The notes: generated by a model from the letters alone, not told the origin. Shown: positions 1 through 6,890, counted from the first letter of the stretch. The stretch is DNA of 7,163 nucleotides from Faecousia sp. (GCA_029258495.1 JARHYV010000128.1:1-7163); one strand, 5' to 3'. Program-made: numbers and translations.

Positions 1-1
1 C

Positions 2-955
2 TATGAGCAGACGGGAACTCCCAGTGAGATCCTGGAGGCTGCCGAGAAAAAGATCTATGCCCTGCGCAAGGGCGAGCGAACCGACTCTCTGGAGCATATC
101 GGCACAGTTCTGCACAAGGTTTTTGACCATCTGAACGAACTGAGTATGTCGGACTCCGCCATCCCGGGACTGTCTACCGGACTGCGGGATCTGGATACCA
201 AGATCAATGGTCTGAACAAATCGGATCTGCTGCTGATCGCTGCCCGTCCTGCCATGGGTAAGACTTCCTTTGCGCTGAACATTGGGCTGAATGTGGCGAA
301 GAAATATAAATCCACGGTCGCCATGTTCTCGTTGGAAATGTCCCGCGAGCAGCTTGCCATGCGTCTGCTCTCCGGTGAGAGCTTTGTGGACAGCCAGAAG
401 ATGCTCACAGGTAAGCTGGCGGATGAGGAGTGGACAAAACTGGCGATGGCATCCACATCCCTGAGCCAGACCGATATCCGTGTGGACGACAATCCATCCA
501 TCACGGTGGCGGAAATGAATGCAAAGCTCCGCCGGGTGGATAATTTGGGTCTGGTCATCATCGACTACCTTCAGCTGATGACAGGCTCCGGCTACGGCAA
601 GCAGTCGGAAAACCGTGTTCAGGTGGTGGGCGAGATCTCCCGTTCCCTCAAGATCATGGCGAAGGAACTGAATGTGCCGGTCATCTGTCTGAGTCAGCTG
701 TCCCGTGCGGTGGAAAGCCGTACGGATAAGCGGCCCATCATGTCTGACCTGCGTGAATCCGGTGCAATCGAGCAGGACGCTGATGCGATCTTGTTTCTGT
801 ACCGTGACGACTATTATAATGAAAATTCCGAAGAGAAAAATGTGGCAGAATGCATCGTGGCAAAGAATCGTCACGGTGAAACGGGAACGGTAAAGCTCCA
901 GTGGCTGCCGCAGTTTACAACATTTGCGGATCGGGAGTGGAAACATGCTGAATAA
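2..955 (+). CDS. dnaB: Replicative DNA helicase DnaB, 3' part (start outside window)
   Basis: This is the hexameric RecA-fold helicase that unwinds DNA ahead of the replisome on the lagging-strand template. The reading frame is open from base 2, so the gene is cut by the window edge. The visible 317 residues hold the end of the N-terminal domain (TPSEILEAAEKKIYALRKGE), the linker helix, and the whole C-terminal ATPase domain. A shorter start at 146 is internal and not the real start. Visible motifs are Walker A (AARPAMGKTSFA; the family usually has PSMGKT), Walker B with LVIIDYLQLM, the SQLSRAVE...DLRESGAIEQDADAILFLYRDDYY block, and AKNRHGETGTVKL with the arginine-finger region near the end. 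No intein interrupts it. The family's usual length is about 440-460 residues, so roughly 130 are missing upstream. It ends inside the first codons of tilS, which suggests translational coupling. Confidence 0.97.
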   Translation, partial: YEQTGTPSEILEAAEKKIYALRKGERTDSLEHIGTVLHKVFDHLNELSMSDSAIPGLSTGLRDLDTKINGLNKSDLLLIAARPAMGKTSFALNIGLNVAKKYKSTVAMFSLEMSREQLAMRLLSGESFVDSQKMLTGKLADEEWTKLAMASTSLSQTDIRVDDNPSITVAEMNAKLRRVDNLGLVIIDYLQLMTGSGYGKQSENRVQVVGEISRSLKIMAKELNVPVICLSQLSRAVESRTDKRPIMSDLRESGAIEQDADAILFLYRDDYYNENSEEKNVAECIVAKNRHGETGTVKLQWLPQFTTFADREWKHAE

Positions 956-2228
956 GCTCTCGGCAGCCATTGCCCGCTACGGCATGCTCTCAGGTGGAGA
1001 AACCGTGATCTGTGCGGTTTCCGGCGGAGCCGACTCCATGGCACTGCTTTGGGGCATGTACCTGCTGAGAGAAAAATTGGGGATCCATGTGGAGGCTGCC
1101 CACTTTAACCACCATCTCCGTGGAGAAGAATCCCGGAGGGACGCGGATTTTGTCAGGGAATTCTGCGATTTCCACAGCATTGTCCTGCACATGGGGCAGG
1201 GACAGGTGACCTCCGGCGCAAAGGGTCTGGAGGCGGCTGCAAGAGAGGCAAGATACGATTTCCTGAACAGTCTGGACGGGGTGATCGCAACAGCTCATAC
1301 GGCGGATGACAATGCCGAAACGGTGCTGATGCATCTGATCCGAGGGACAGGTCTTCGGGGATTGGGAGGCATCACCCCCACCAATGGTCGGCTGATCCGT
1401 CCCATGCTGGATATCACCCGGCAGGAGGTGGATGCGTTCCTTGCGGAGAACTATATCGATCATGTCGAGGATAGCTCCAACGGTACCGATGCCTTCCTGA
1501 GAAACCGCATCCGACACCGTGTGATGCCCCTGCTGCAGGCGGAAAATCCCAGTATCGGGCTGAACCTGTCGGCAATGGCGCAGCGATTGCGGCAGGAGGA
1601 GGCACTGATGCAGGAGCTTGCGGATGCAGTGGATGTGCACGATGTTGCACAGCTGCGCAGCCTGCCTCCGGCGATGGTGCGCAGGGCAATGGAGCGGCTG
1701 CTGAAACAGTCCGGGATGCCGGAGCCAAGTGCAAGCCACATCGCACAGGCGCAGGCACTGGTCTGGACGGAAAAGCCCTCTGCTTTTTCCGTGTTTCCCG
1801 GTGGACTGACCCTCAGACGGAACTATGACCGACTTGAGGTGGGGCAGGAGCCTGTGGTTTTGGAGCCTGCGGAGCTGCCCATAGACGGGACGCTTGTTCT
1901 GGAGCAGATCGGCGTGGCTGTTCGCTGCCGCATGGCAGAGGAAACGAAGAACCTTCCAAATGAATTTACCGTGTGTCCTGCGGGACGCATGGTGGTTCGC
2001 AGCCGGATATCCGGCGATGCCATGCGGTTTTCCGGGGGTACGAAATCCCTGAAAAAGCAGTTTGCCGACCGGAAGATCCCGGCAGCGCAGCGACTGGCGA
2101 TCCCGGTGGTGGCAGACGAACAGGGTGTCCTGGGGGTGTGCGGCTTTGGAGCCAATCTGGATCGGATCCACGGGCGACCGCTTGTTTGCATCTCTTTTGA
2201 AGAAATTACCCCGATGGGGATTTTATAA
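945..2228 (+). CDS. tilS: tRNA(Ile)-lysidine synthetase TilS
   Basis: TilS ligates lysine to the wobble cytidine of the CAU-anticodon tRNA-Ile using ATP. The product, lysidine, lets this tRNA read AUA as isoleucine; the enzyme acts in the cytosol and is essential in most bacteria. The ATG at 945 gives 427 residues and has GGGAG at 933-937, seven bases upstream. An in-frame TTG at 924 lacks such a site. The PP-loop motif SGGADS is at residues 26-31, followed by HFNHHLRGEES (53-63), TAHTADDNAETVLMHLIRGTGLRGL (about 116-140) and FLRNRIRHRVMPLL (184-197). The C-terminal TilS domain shows RSRISGDAMRF near 352-362 and LKKQFADRKIPAAQR near 369-383, so this is a full-length bacterial form with both tRNA-recognition domains. 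It overlaps dnaB by 11 bases and precedes hpt by 33 bases. Confidence 0.96.
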   Translation: MLNKLSAAIARYGMLSGGETVICAVSGGADSMALLWGMYLLREKLGIHVEAAHFNHHLRGEESRRDADFVREFCDFHSIVLHMGQGQVTSGAKGLEAAAREARYDFLNSLDGVIATAHTADDNAETVLMHLIRGTGLRGLGGITPTNGRLIRPMLDITRQEVDAFLAENYIDHVEDSSNGTDAFLRNRIRHRVMPLLQAENPSIGLNLSAMAQRLRQEEALMQELADAVDVHDVAQLRSLPPAMVRRAMERLLKQSGMPEPSASHIAQAQALVWTEKPSAFSVFPGGLTLRRNYDRLEVGQEPVVLEPAELPIDGTLVLEQIGVAVRCRMAEETKNLPNEFTVCPAGRMVVRSRISGDAMRFSGGTKSLKKQFADRKIPAAQRLAIPVVADEQGVLGVCGFGANLDRIHGRPLVCISFEEITPMGIL

Positions 2229-2261
2229 ACAGAAAAGTTTACAGAAATGAGGCTATGTGAT

Positions 2262-2807
2262 ATGCAAAATGATATTCAGAAGATCCTGCTGACCGAAGAG
2301 CAGATCAAGACCCGCATTGCGGAGCTGGGCAGAGAGCTGTCCAAGGAATATGCCGGGAAGAACCCGATTTTCGTGGGTGTTCTCAAGGGTGTCGTGGTAT
2401 TCTATGCGGATATGATCCGCGCCATCGATGTACCCTGCCAGCTGGATTTCATGTGGATCTCCTCCTACGAGGGTACGGAGTCCAGCGGCAAGATGGTGGT
2501 GAAGAAGGATGTGTCTGCCGATATCACCGGACGCCATGTGGTGATCCTTGAGGATATCTTTGATACCGGCAATTCTCTGGACTACACCTATAAGCATCTG
2601 CTGGAAAAGAACCCTGCCTCCCTGAAGATCTGCACGCTGCTGGATAAGCCCGAGCGCCGCAGACCGGAGATCACGCTGAAGGCGGATTACACCGGATTTG
2701 TGATCCCCAACGAATTTGTGGTGGGCTACGGCTTGGATTACAACGAATACTACCGGAACCTGCCTTATGTGGGGATCCTGAAGCCCGAGGCTTATCAAAA
2801 CAAGTAA
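2262..2807 (+). CDS. hpt: Hypoxanthine phosphoribosyltransferase
   Basis: This enzyme converts hypoxanthine (and usually guanine) plus PRPP to IMP (GMP) and pyrophosphate in purine salvage, in the cytosol. The ATG at 2262 is preferred over the in-frame ATG at 2247: TGAGG at 2248-2252 lies nine bases upstream, and the resulting 181 residues match the usual bacterial length. The protein shows the N-terminal LLTEEQIKTRIAELGREL, the flexible loop SSYEGTESSGK (67-77), and the PRPP-binding signature VVILEDIFDTGNSL (93-106) with the acidic pair E97-D98 and probable catalytic D101. The purine-pocket segment LLDKPERR (127-133) and VGYGLDYNEYYRNLPYVGILKPE near the C terminus also fit. The signature is slightly off the common EDIIDTG form (Phe for Ile at 100, Asn-Ser after Gly). 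It sits between tilS and ftsH as in Bacillus, 15 bases before ftsH. Confidence 0.96.
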   Translation: MQNDIQKILLTEEQIKTRIAELGRELSKEYAGKNPIFVGVLKGVVVFYADMIRAIDVPCQLDFMWISSYEGTESSGKMVVKKDVSADITGRHVVILEDIFDTGNSLDYTYKHLLEKNPASLKICTLLDKPERRRPEITLKADYTGFVIPNEFVVGYGLDYNEYYRNLPYVGILKPEAYQNK

Positions 2808-2811
2808 GGAG
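2806..2811 (+). promoter_or_regulatory. Ribosome binding site that fixes a TTG start for ftsH
   Basis: AAGGAG overlaps the hpt stop codon (TAA at 2805-2807) and lies 11 bases before TTG at 2823. The spacing is a little long, but no ATG is available until 2847. Starting at that ATG would remove the positively charged MKTRK segment that precedes the first membrane helix, so TTG is the better choice. Confidence 0.7.
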
Positions 2812-2822
2812 CTATATCTATT

Positions 2823-4700
2823 TTGAAAACCCGTAAATATTTACCGATGATAATTTATGTCGTCCTGCTGTTCCTGCTGTCGAGCTGGCTGCTGAACATA
2901 TTTCAGGATGGACAGAATGGTCTGCCGTATTCTCAGATCGTTGAGATGTTTGAGCAGGAAAATGTGAGGAGCTTTACGGTTCAGGGCAACAAGATCGAGC
3001 TGAACCTGTACGAGCCTTACGAAGGGGAGAAACGCATCATTGCCTCCCTTGGGGATCGGGATGCCTTCCATTCGGATCTGGACGAGCTGATCCGCCGTCA
3101 GAGCGAAAAAGGCATTCTGGAGGGCTATACCTTCCTGCCTGTGGAGCAGTCCAGACCCATGGACTATGTGATGCCCCTGCTGGTGGCAGGCGGCGTGCTG
3201 CTGCTGGTGTGGTTTTTGATGATGAGCAAACTCAGCGGCAACAATCCGCTGTCCAATTTCGGCAAGGCGCGCACCGTCCTGGGCGCATCCGATGGGCGCA
3301 AGGTCACATTTGATGATGTTGCCGGAGCGGATGAAGAGAAGGCAGAATTGCAGGAAGTGGTCGAATTCCTGAGAAATCCCAAGAAATTCAACGAGATGGG
3401 TGCACGCATCCCCCACGGCATCCTGCTTGTAGGCCCTCCGGGCACCGGTAAGACGCTGCTTGCCCGTGCCGTTGCCGGTGAAGCGGATGTGCAGTTTTTG
3501 TCCATCTCCGGCTCTGATTTCGTGGAGATGTATGTAGGTGTCGGCGCAAGCCGTGTGAGAGATCTGTTCGATCAGGCGAAGAAAATGGCGCCTGCCATCA
3601 TCTTTATCGACGAGATCGATGCCGTGGGCCGCAAGCGCGGCTCCGGTGTAGGCGGTGGTCACGACGAAAAAGAGCAGACCCTGAACCAGATGCTGGTAGA
3701 AATGGACGGTTTCGGCAAAACAGAAGGTGTGATCGTTCTGGCTGCCACCAACCGTCCGGACATTCTGGATCCGGCGCTGCGCCGTCCGGGTCGGTTTGAC
3801 CGGGAGATCTTTGTGGGTGTGCCGGACTCCAAGGGCCGTGAGGCGATCCTGAAAGTCCATGCAAGGGATAAGCGTCTGGGGGACGATGTTTCCCTGAAGA
3901 CCATTGCAATGGCGACCTCCGGCTTTACCGGAGCAGATCTGCAGAACCTGCTGAATGAGGCCGCCATCCTTGCGACCCGTGCCGACCGCCCGGTCATCAC
4001 AATGGGGGATCTGGATGAGGCGATGATGAAGGTCATTGCAGGCCCCGAAAAGCGCAGCCGTCTGCGCCGTGCAAGGGACATCCGGCTGACGGCTGTCCAT
4101 GAGGCAGGTCATGCCGTGGCAATGTACTATCTGCCGACCCATGATCCCGTGCATCAGATCAGCGTGATCCCCCGCGGTCAGGCTTTGGGTCTGACATGGA
4201 GCATGCCTGAGGATGAGGCGGCACATGTGACCAGAAACGAAATGTACGAGGACATCGTGGGACTTCTGGGCGGACGCGTGGCAGAGGATATCACCTTCGG
4301 GGATGTGTCCACCGGAGCATCCAACGATATCGACAGAGCCTCCCAGCTGGCTCGGGACATGGTTTCCCGCTACGGCATGTGTGATGCACTGGGAACGGTG
4401 TCCTATAACTCCGATGATGAGGTCTTTATCGGCGGCAGCTATGGAAAGACCAAGAGCTATTCCGAAAAGGTGGCAGGGATCATCGATGACGAAGTCAAAA
4501 AGCTGATGGATAAGGCCTATGCCCAGTGCCGCCAGATCCTGACCGAGCATGGGGATAAGCTCACCGAAGTGGCAGATTTTCTGGTAGAGCACGAGATCAT
4601 GTCCGGAAAGCAGTTTGCCGACTGCATGGAAGGCCGTGTCGTCGATACGCAGGAGCAGGGCTCTTTGTTCGATTCCTACGAGGAGAAAGACGGAGAGTGA
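2823..4700 (+). CDS. ftsH: ATP-dependent zinc metalloprotease FtsH
   Basis: FtsH is a membrane-anchored hexameric AAA+ protease that extracts and degrades damaged membrane proteins and selected regulators. Its ATPase and protease domains face the cytoplasm. The 625 residues fall in the family's normal range. In order, they show a first membrane helix (about 7-27), a small extracytoplasmic domain (about 28-112), a second helix (about 115-136), and the linker FDDVAGADEEKAELQEVVEFL. Walker A GPPGTGKT is at 204-211, the pore motif FVEMYVGVG at 233-241 (Tyr where Phe is usual), and Walker B IIFIDEID at 259-266. The second region of homology ATNRPDILDPALRRPGRFDR (308-327) carries probable arginine fingers R321 and R324. 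The zinc site is HEAGH (426-430) with third ligand D502 in TGASNDIDRA. All catalytic residues are present. It starts with TTG, is the last gene of the dnaB-tilS-hpt-ftsH run, and is followed 70 bases later by a terminator. Confidence 0.98.
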   Translation: MKTRKYLPMIIYVVLLFLLSSWLLNIFQDGQNGLPYSQIVEMFEQENVRSFTVQGNKIELNLYEPYEGEKRIIASLGDRDAFHSDLDELIRRQSEKGILEGYTFLPVEQSRPMDYVMPLLVAGGVLLLVWFLMMSKLSGNNPLSNFGKARTVLGASDGRKVTFDDVAGADEEKAELQEVVEFLRNPKKFNEMGARIPHGILLVGPPGTGKTLLARAVAGEADVQFLSISGSDFVEMYVGVGASRVRDLFDQAKKMAPAIIFIDEIDAVGRKRGSGVGGGHDEKEQTLNQMLVEMDGFGKTEGVIVLAATNRPDILDPALRRPGRFDREIFVGVPDSKGREAILKVHARDKRLGDDVSLKTIAMATSGFTGADLQNLLNEAAILATRADRPVITMGDLDEAMMKVIAGPEKRSRLRRARDIRLTAVHEAGHAVAMYYLPTHDPVHQISVIPRGQALGLTWSMPEDEAAHVTRNEMYEDIVGLLGGRVAEDITFGDVSTGASNDIDRASQLARDMVSRYGMCDALGTVSYNSDDEVFIGGSYGKTKSYSEKVAGIIDDEVKKLMDKAYAQCRQILTEHGDKLTEVADFLVEHEIMSGKQFADCMEGRVVDTQEQGSLFDSYEEKDGE

Positions 4701-4770
4701 TCGGCTCTGCACCGTGGAATTCGGGCAGTCGGATCGCCGGATGTCCTTCGACGGAAAACTGAAAATCAAA

Positions 4771-4809
4771 AAACAGTTCTCGCACAATGGGTGTGAGAAC
4801 TGTTTTTTT
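4771..4809 (+). terminator. Intrinsic terminator of the dnaB-tilS-hpt-ftsH run
   Basis: A 15-base stem (AAACAGTTCTCGCAC, 4771-4785, with GTGTGAGAACTGTTT, 4791-4805) has one G-T wobble and a five-base loop AATGG. The T run covers 4803-4809. An A-rich tract (GAAAATCAAAAAA) precedes the stem, so the element could also work on the opposite strand, although no - strand gene is seen. Confidence 0.92.
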
Positions 4810-5122
4810 GCAGGATAGGGGTGATTGATGCATTCGTGCAGTCAATTCTGAGCGCCGGCACAGCGTTCATCCGGCGGCAGTGGGAGCGGAAACGGCGGCT
4901 GCCTGCAAGAATTGTACAGTTTATCGGACGCTTATTGCGGTATGGTAGGACTGCCCACAAAAAGCATCGGATCAGCTCCGGCTGTTCCGAAATCGGGCGG
5001 CAGGAGGGAACGATGATACGCAGAATGCTGTATATCTTTTTCGGGTTCTGGTATTCATTGCTGTTCAGACGCAATGATTTTTGATGCTCCCAGATCTCCC
5101 GGGAAGAACATATCGCCGCAAG
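4810..5122. other. Terminator-bounded island without a recognised gene
   Basis: This stretch of about 310 bases lies between two intrinsic terminators. A frame open from GTG 4821 to 5084 would begin 12 bases after the upstream T run. Its first part is rich in Arg and Lys with no family resemblance, so I do not call it as a gene. I see no tRNA, rRNA, CRISPR or insertion sequence. The one credible coding signal is the small ORF at 5013-5084, and a weak -10-like TATGGT (4941-4946) has no convincing -35. The downstream terminator at 5123-5150 implies that something here is transcribed, either a small RNA or the small ORF's message. Confidence 0.5.
5013..5084 (+). CDS. Possible 23-residue hydrophobic small membrane peptide
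   Basis: An ATG at 5013 follows a perfect AGGAGG (5002-5007) with a five-base gap and opens a 23-codon frame to TGA 5082-5084. The peptide begins MIRRM, has a hydrophobic aromatic core (LYIFFGFWYSLLF), and ends RRNDF, so one short membrane segment is flanked by arginine pairs on both sides. It has no recognised family. Small single-helix peptides of this form include type I toxins and regulators of membrane proteins, but nothing here selects among them. A hairpin (TCATTGC 5055-5061 with GCAATGA 5071-5077) followed by TTTTT 5078-5082 overlaps its 3' end and stop. The coding call rests on the ribosome binding site and the peptide's composition; chance is quite possible. Confidence 0.33.
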   Translation: MIRRMLYIFFGFWYSLLFRRNDF

Positions 5123-5150
5123 AACAGTCCCTGTGCAGGGGCTGTTTTTT
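5123..5150 (+). terminator. Intrinsic terminator closing the 4810-5122 island
   Basis: The stem AACAGTCCCTG (5123-5133) pairs with CAGGGGCTGTT (5136-5146) with one T-G wobble. The tip opens to a GTGC loop, and six T follow (5145-5150). Outer bases CGCAA and TTGCG could extend the stem. It sits about 33 bases before the promoter of the next operon, so it insulates that operon from upstream transcription. Confidence 0.85.
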
Positions 5151-5159
5151 GCGTAAGAG

Positions 5160-5188
5160 TGGATTTTTCTGTACCCGTGTGATATGAT
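5160..5188 (+). promoter_or_regulatory. Probable sigma-A promoter with extended -10
   Basis: TGaTATGAT (5180-5188) is an extended -10 element one base off TATAAT. The hexamer 17 bases upstream, TGGATT at 5160-5165, is a poor -35, which is common when the -10 is extended. Initiation would fall near 5195, about 37 bases before the GTG start at 5232. The position directly after a terminator supports it. Confidence 0.45.
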
Positions 5189-5231
5189 TTTACGAGAAAA
5201 TGATGCACAGGCGTTGGGATAGGAGGTCATC

Positions 5232-5618
5232 GTGAGCAAAAAGAAACACAAGCAGAAGAAAAAAGCGAAATGTTACCATCCGGAATCCCAGCGGCAGCTG
5301 AAATCCTCTTGGGGAGCAGCGGTGCAGTCGTGCGTGAAGGAGCATTATCTGAATGTTCGGGGGAGCCACTTCATAGACTGCTACGAAGACGATCTGAGCG
5401 AGGAAGGTCTGCGGAAAAAGGATCTGATCACCGGGCCGAGATTTATCCTGTTGGCGGTGCTTCTGGGGCTGCTGCCGGTTTGGGTGTGGGAGGATATCCT
5501 GCAATGGCCTGCGGCGGAACGGATCATTGTGGTCATTATTTTGGAGGCTGCGGCTGTCGGCATAGGGATCTTCGGACTCCGGATCATCGTGGATGCCGTC
5601 CGGAGAAAACCAAGGTGA
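5232..5618 (+). CDS. Uncharacterised two-helix membrane protein, 128 residues
   Basis: I do not recognise a family. The GTG start at 5232 is well supported by AGGAGGT at 5221-5227. The N terminus is strongly basic (MSKKKHKQKKKAK), followed by a soluble segment of about 55 residues with three cysteines (14, 34, 50) and an acidic patch near CYEDDLSEEG. Two predicted membrane helices follow, about 70-88 (FILLAVLLGLLPVWVW) and about 97-122 (RIIVVIILEAAAVGIGIFGL), then a short basic tail DAVRRKPR. The basic start and end suggest that both termini face the cytoplasm, with the two helices forming a hairpin. It is probably the first gene of an operon with the nitroreductase 63 bases downstream and the ybaK-type gene, with no terminator between. 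Function is unknown. The coding call is supported by the ribosome site, the promoter and the coherent membrane topology. Confidence 0.75.
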   Translation: MSKKKHKQKKKAKCYHPESQRQLKSSWGAAVQSCVKEHYLNVRGSHFIDCYEDDLSEEGLRKKDLITGPRFILLAVLLGLLPVWVWEDILQWPAAERIIVVIILEAAAVGIGIFGLRIIVDAVRRKPR

Positions 5619-5681
5619 GCCGGCACAGCCATACAGCAGATGGGACAAATACGGATGTTTACGACAGAAAGGAATGGTCTT

Positions 5682-6194
5682 ATGCGTTTTCAGGAATTGG
5701 CGGAAAAGAGGTTTTCCTGCAGAAAGTTTTCGGACAGAAAAGTGGAGGATGAACTGGTAGAGCAGATCATCAAGGCGGGGATCGCTGCGCCGACAGCGGT
5801 GAATACACAGCCGTTCAGGATCTTCTGGCTCCGCTCGGAGCAGATCAAGGAAGATCTTCGTCAGGTGTGCAGATACACCTTCGGCGCCGATACCTTCCTG
5901 TTGGTGGGATACAGGGAGGAAGAGGGCTGGGTGCGGCCCTTCGATCAGCGGAATTTTGCGGATATTGATGCGGGGATCGTGGCAACGCATATGATGATGG
6001 AGATCGAGGATCTGGGGCTCAGCACCACTTGGGTGGGTTATTTTGATGCCGCTCGTTTGCAGCAGCTGCACCCGCAGCTGCTGGGATATCACCTGATCGC
6101 GCTGTTCCCCATCGGCTATGCCGCAGAGGATGCAGTCCCTTCGCATCTGCACTTCAAGCGCAAATCCTCCAAAGAGCTTGTGGAGTGCCTTTGA
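5682..6194 (+). CDS. Nitroreductase-family FMN oxidoreductase
   Basis: Members of this family use FMN and NAD(P)H to reduce nitroaromatics, quinones, flavins or other acceptors as cytosolic dimers; the substrate cannot be read from sequence. The ATG at 5682 is chosen because AAAGGA (5668-5673) lies eight bases upstream and the protein then begins MRFQELAEKRFSCRKF, as family members do. In-frame starts at 5640 and 5655 would add an atypical leader. The 170 residues show the FMN-phosphate motif RFSCR (10-14), AAPTAVNTQPF (35-45), IDAGIVATHMMMEIEDLGLSTTWVG (95-119), and the C-terminal LFPIGYAAEDAVPSHLHFKRK (141-161), whose PIGY and basic residues contact flavin in relatives. The length is typical of the short nitroreductases of anaerobic Firmicutes. 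It lies between the membrane protein gene and the deacylase gene in the probable operon. Confidence 0.92.
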   Translation: MRFQELAEKRFSCRKFSDRKVEDELVEQIIKAGIAAPTAVNTQPFRIFWLRSEQIKEDLRQVCRYTFGADTFLLVGYREEEGWVRPFDQRNFADIDAGIVATHMMMEIEDLGLSTTWVGYFDAARLQQLHPQLLGYHLIALFPIGYAAEDAVPSHLHFKRKSSKELVECL

Positions 6195-6234
6195 GCGCCG
6201 GGCGCAGCAGGCTTTGCAGGAAGGATCTCACGAC

Positions 6235-6240
6235 AGGAGG
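6235..6240 (+). promoter_or_regulatory. Ribosome binding site selecting the TTG start of the ybaK-type gene
   Basis: AGGAGG at 6235-6240 is nine bases before TTG 6250. An ATG at 6243 is only two bases after the site, out of frame, and reads just six codons (MKFETD) to a TAA that overlaps the real gene. TTG 6250 is therefore the likely initiator. Confidence 0.75.
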
Positions 6241-6249
6241 AAATGAAAT

Positions 6250-6711
6250 TTGAAACAGACTAAGACCAATGCCATGCGGATGCTGGATCGCCAGAAGATC
6301 CGTTATGAGTTACGGGAATTTCCATTGGATGGACAGAAGGCGGCAGATCATCTGCATCTTCCGCCGTCCATGATTTTCAAAACACTGGTGACAACAGACA
6401 CCATGGGCGGATATTTTGTCTTTTGTGTGCCCACCAGTGAGGAACTGGATCTCAAAAAGGCGGCTAAGGCAGCCGGAGTCAAGCGCATCGAGATGCTCAA
6501 GCAGAAGGATCTGCTGCCCCTGACTGGGTATATCCATGGCGGATGCTCGCCGGTGGGCATGAAAAAGCAGTTCCCCACCATTCTGGATGAAAGTGCCCGG
6601 CAGTGGGAAACCATTGTGGTATCGGCAGGACATGTGGGGATGCTGATGGAATTGGCGCCGTCCGATCTGATCCGGGCCGTGGGTGCGGAACTGGAAAGCA
6701 TCACGAAATAA
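6250..6711 (+). CDS. ybaK: YbaK/EbsC-family Cys-tRNA(Pro) deacylase
   Basis: The family hydrolyses misacylated tRNA in trans; YbaK itself clears Cys from tRNA-Pro, protecting proline codons after prolyl-tRNA synthetase errors. The protein is cytosolic, single-domain and 153 residues, the normal length. It opens KTNAMRMLDRQKIRYELREF, the usual N terminus. The conserved lysine of the active site is probably K44 in MIFKTLV. The segment LDLKKAAKAAGVKRIEML precedes the signature GYIHGGCSPVGMKK (93-106), and VVSAGHVGMLMELAPSDLI (123-141) closes the fold. All hallmark segments are intact. Specificity among Cys-tRNA(Pro) and related substrates is inferred from the family only. It starts with TTG and is the last gene of the operon, 55 bases after the nitroreductase and 46 bases before a terminator. 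Confidence 0.93.
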   Translation: MKQTKTNAMRMLDRQKIRYELREFPLDGQKAADHLHLPPSMIFKTLVTTDTMGGYFVFCVPTSEELDLKKAAKAAGVKRIEMLKQKDLLPLTGYIHGGCSPVGMKKQFPTILDESARQWETIVVSAGHVGMLMELAPSDLIRAVGAELESITK

Positions 6712-6757
6712 GAGAATATGGCTTTCCGTGATCGGATCGGCTGAATATCCCCCTCTG

Positions 6758-6785
6758 GGAGCGCGAGTACTCGCGCTCCTATTTT
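6758..6785 (+). terminator. Intrinsic terminator after the ybaK-type gene
   Basis: GGAGCGCGAG (6758-6767) and CTCGCGCTCC (6770-6779) are perfectly complementary around a central TA, so the whole 22 bases form an exact palindrome. The following T run is short and broken (TATTTT, 6780-6785). The GC-rich stem compensates for it. It separates the operon from the regulatory region downstream. Confidence 0.8.
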
Positions 6786-6890
6786 GATCCGCAAGTGGTG
6801 AAAGCCCCATCAGCGCATATCAAAGCAGGATGGAACGGAAGAAACCGCTATACAGAGCGGTTCCGATGGTTACAGCCTGCAAAATTGCTC

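Noticed and set aside
990..2171. A 393-codon open frame on the - strand opposite tilS
   Set aside because: All tilS motifs are intact on the + strand; the antisense product has no recognisable domain.
2841..4787. A 648-codon open frame on the - strand opposite ftsH
   Set aside because: It is a codon-bias shadow of the intact ftsH gene, rich in Cys and His with no family features, and it runs through the ftsH terminator.
4912..4946. Possible promoter TTGTAC ... TATGGT in the post-ftsH island
   Set aside because: The spacer is 23 bases, too long for a sigma-A promoter, and no better -35 lies at 16-18 bases.
4821..5084. An 87-codon + strand frame beginning GTG just after the ftsH terminator
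   Set aside because: The start is 12 bases after the terminator T run and lacks a well-placed ribosome site; the first 64 codons look non-coding. Only the final 23 codons, with their own AGGAGG, are kept as a tentative call.
4766..5251. A 161-codon - strand frame across the post-ftsH island
   Set aside because: It passes through both intrinsic terminators and overlaps the start of the next gene; no ribosome site or family resemblance.
5190..6152. A 320-codon - strand frame opposite the membrane protein and nitroreductase genes
   Set aside because: It spans two well-supported + strand genes and has His/Pro/Arg-rich composition typical of an antisense shadow.
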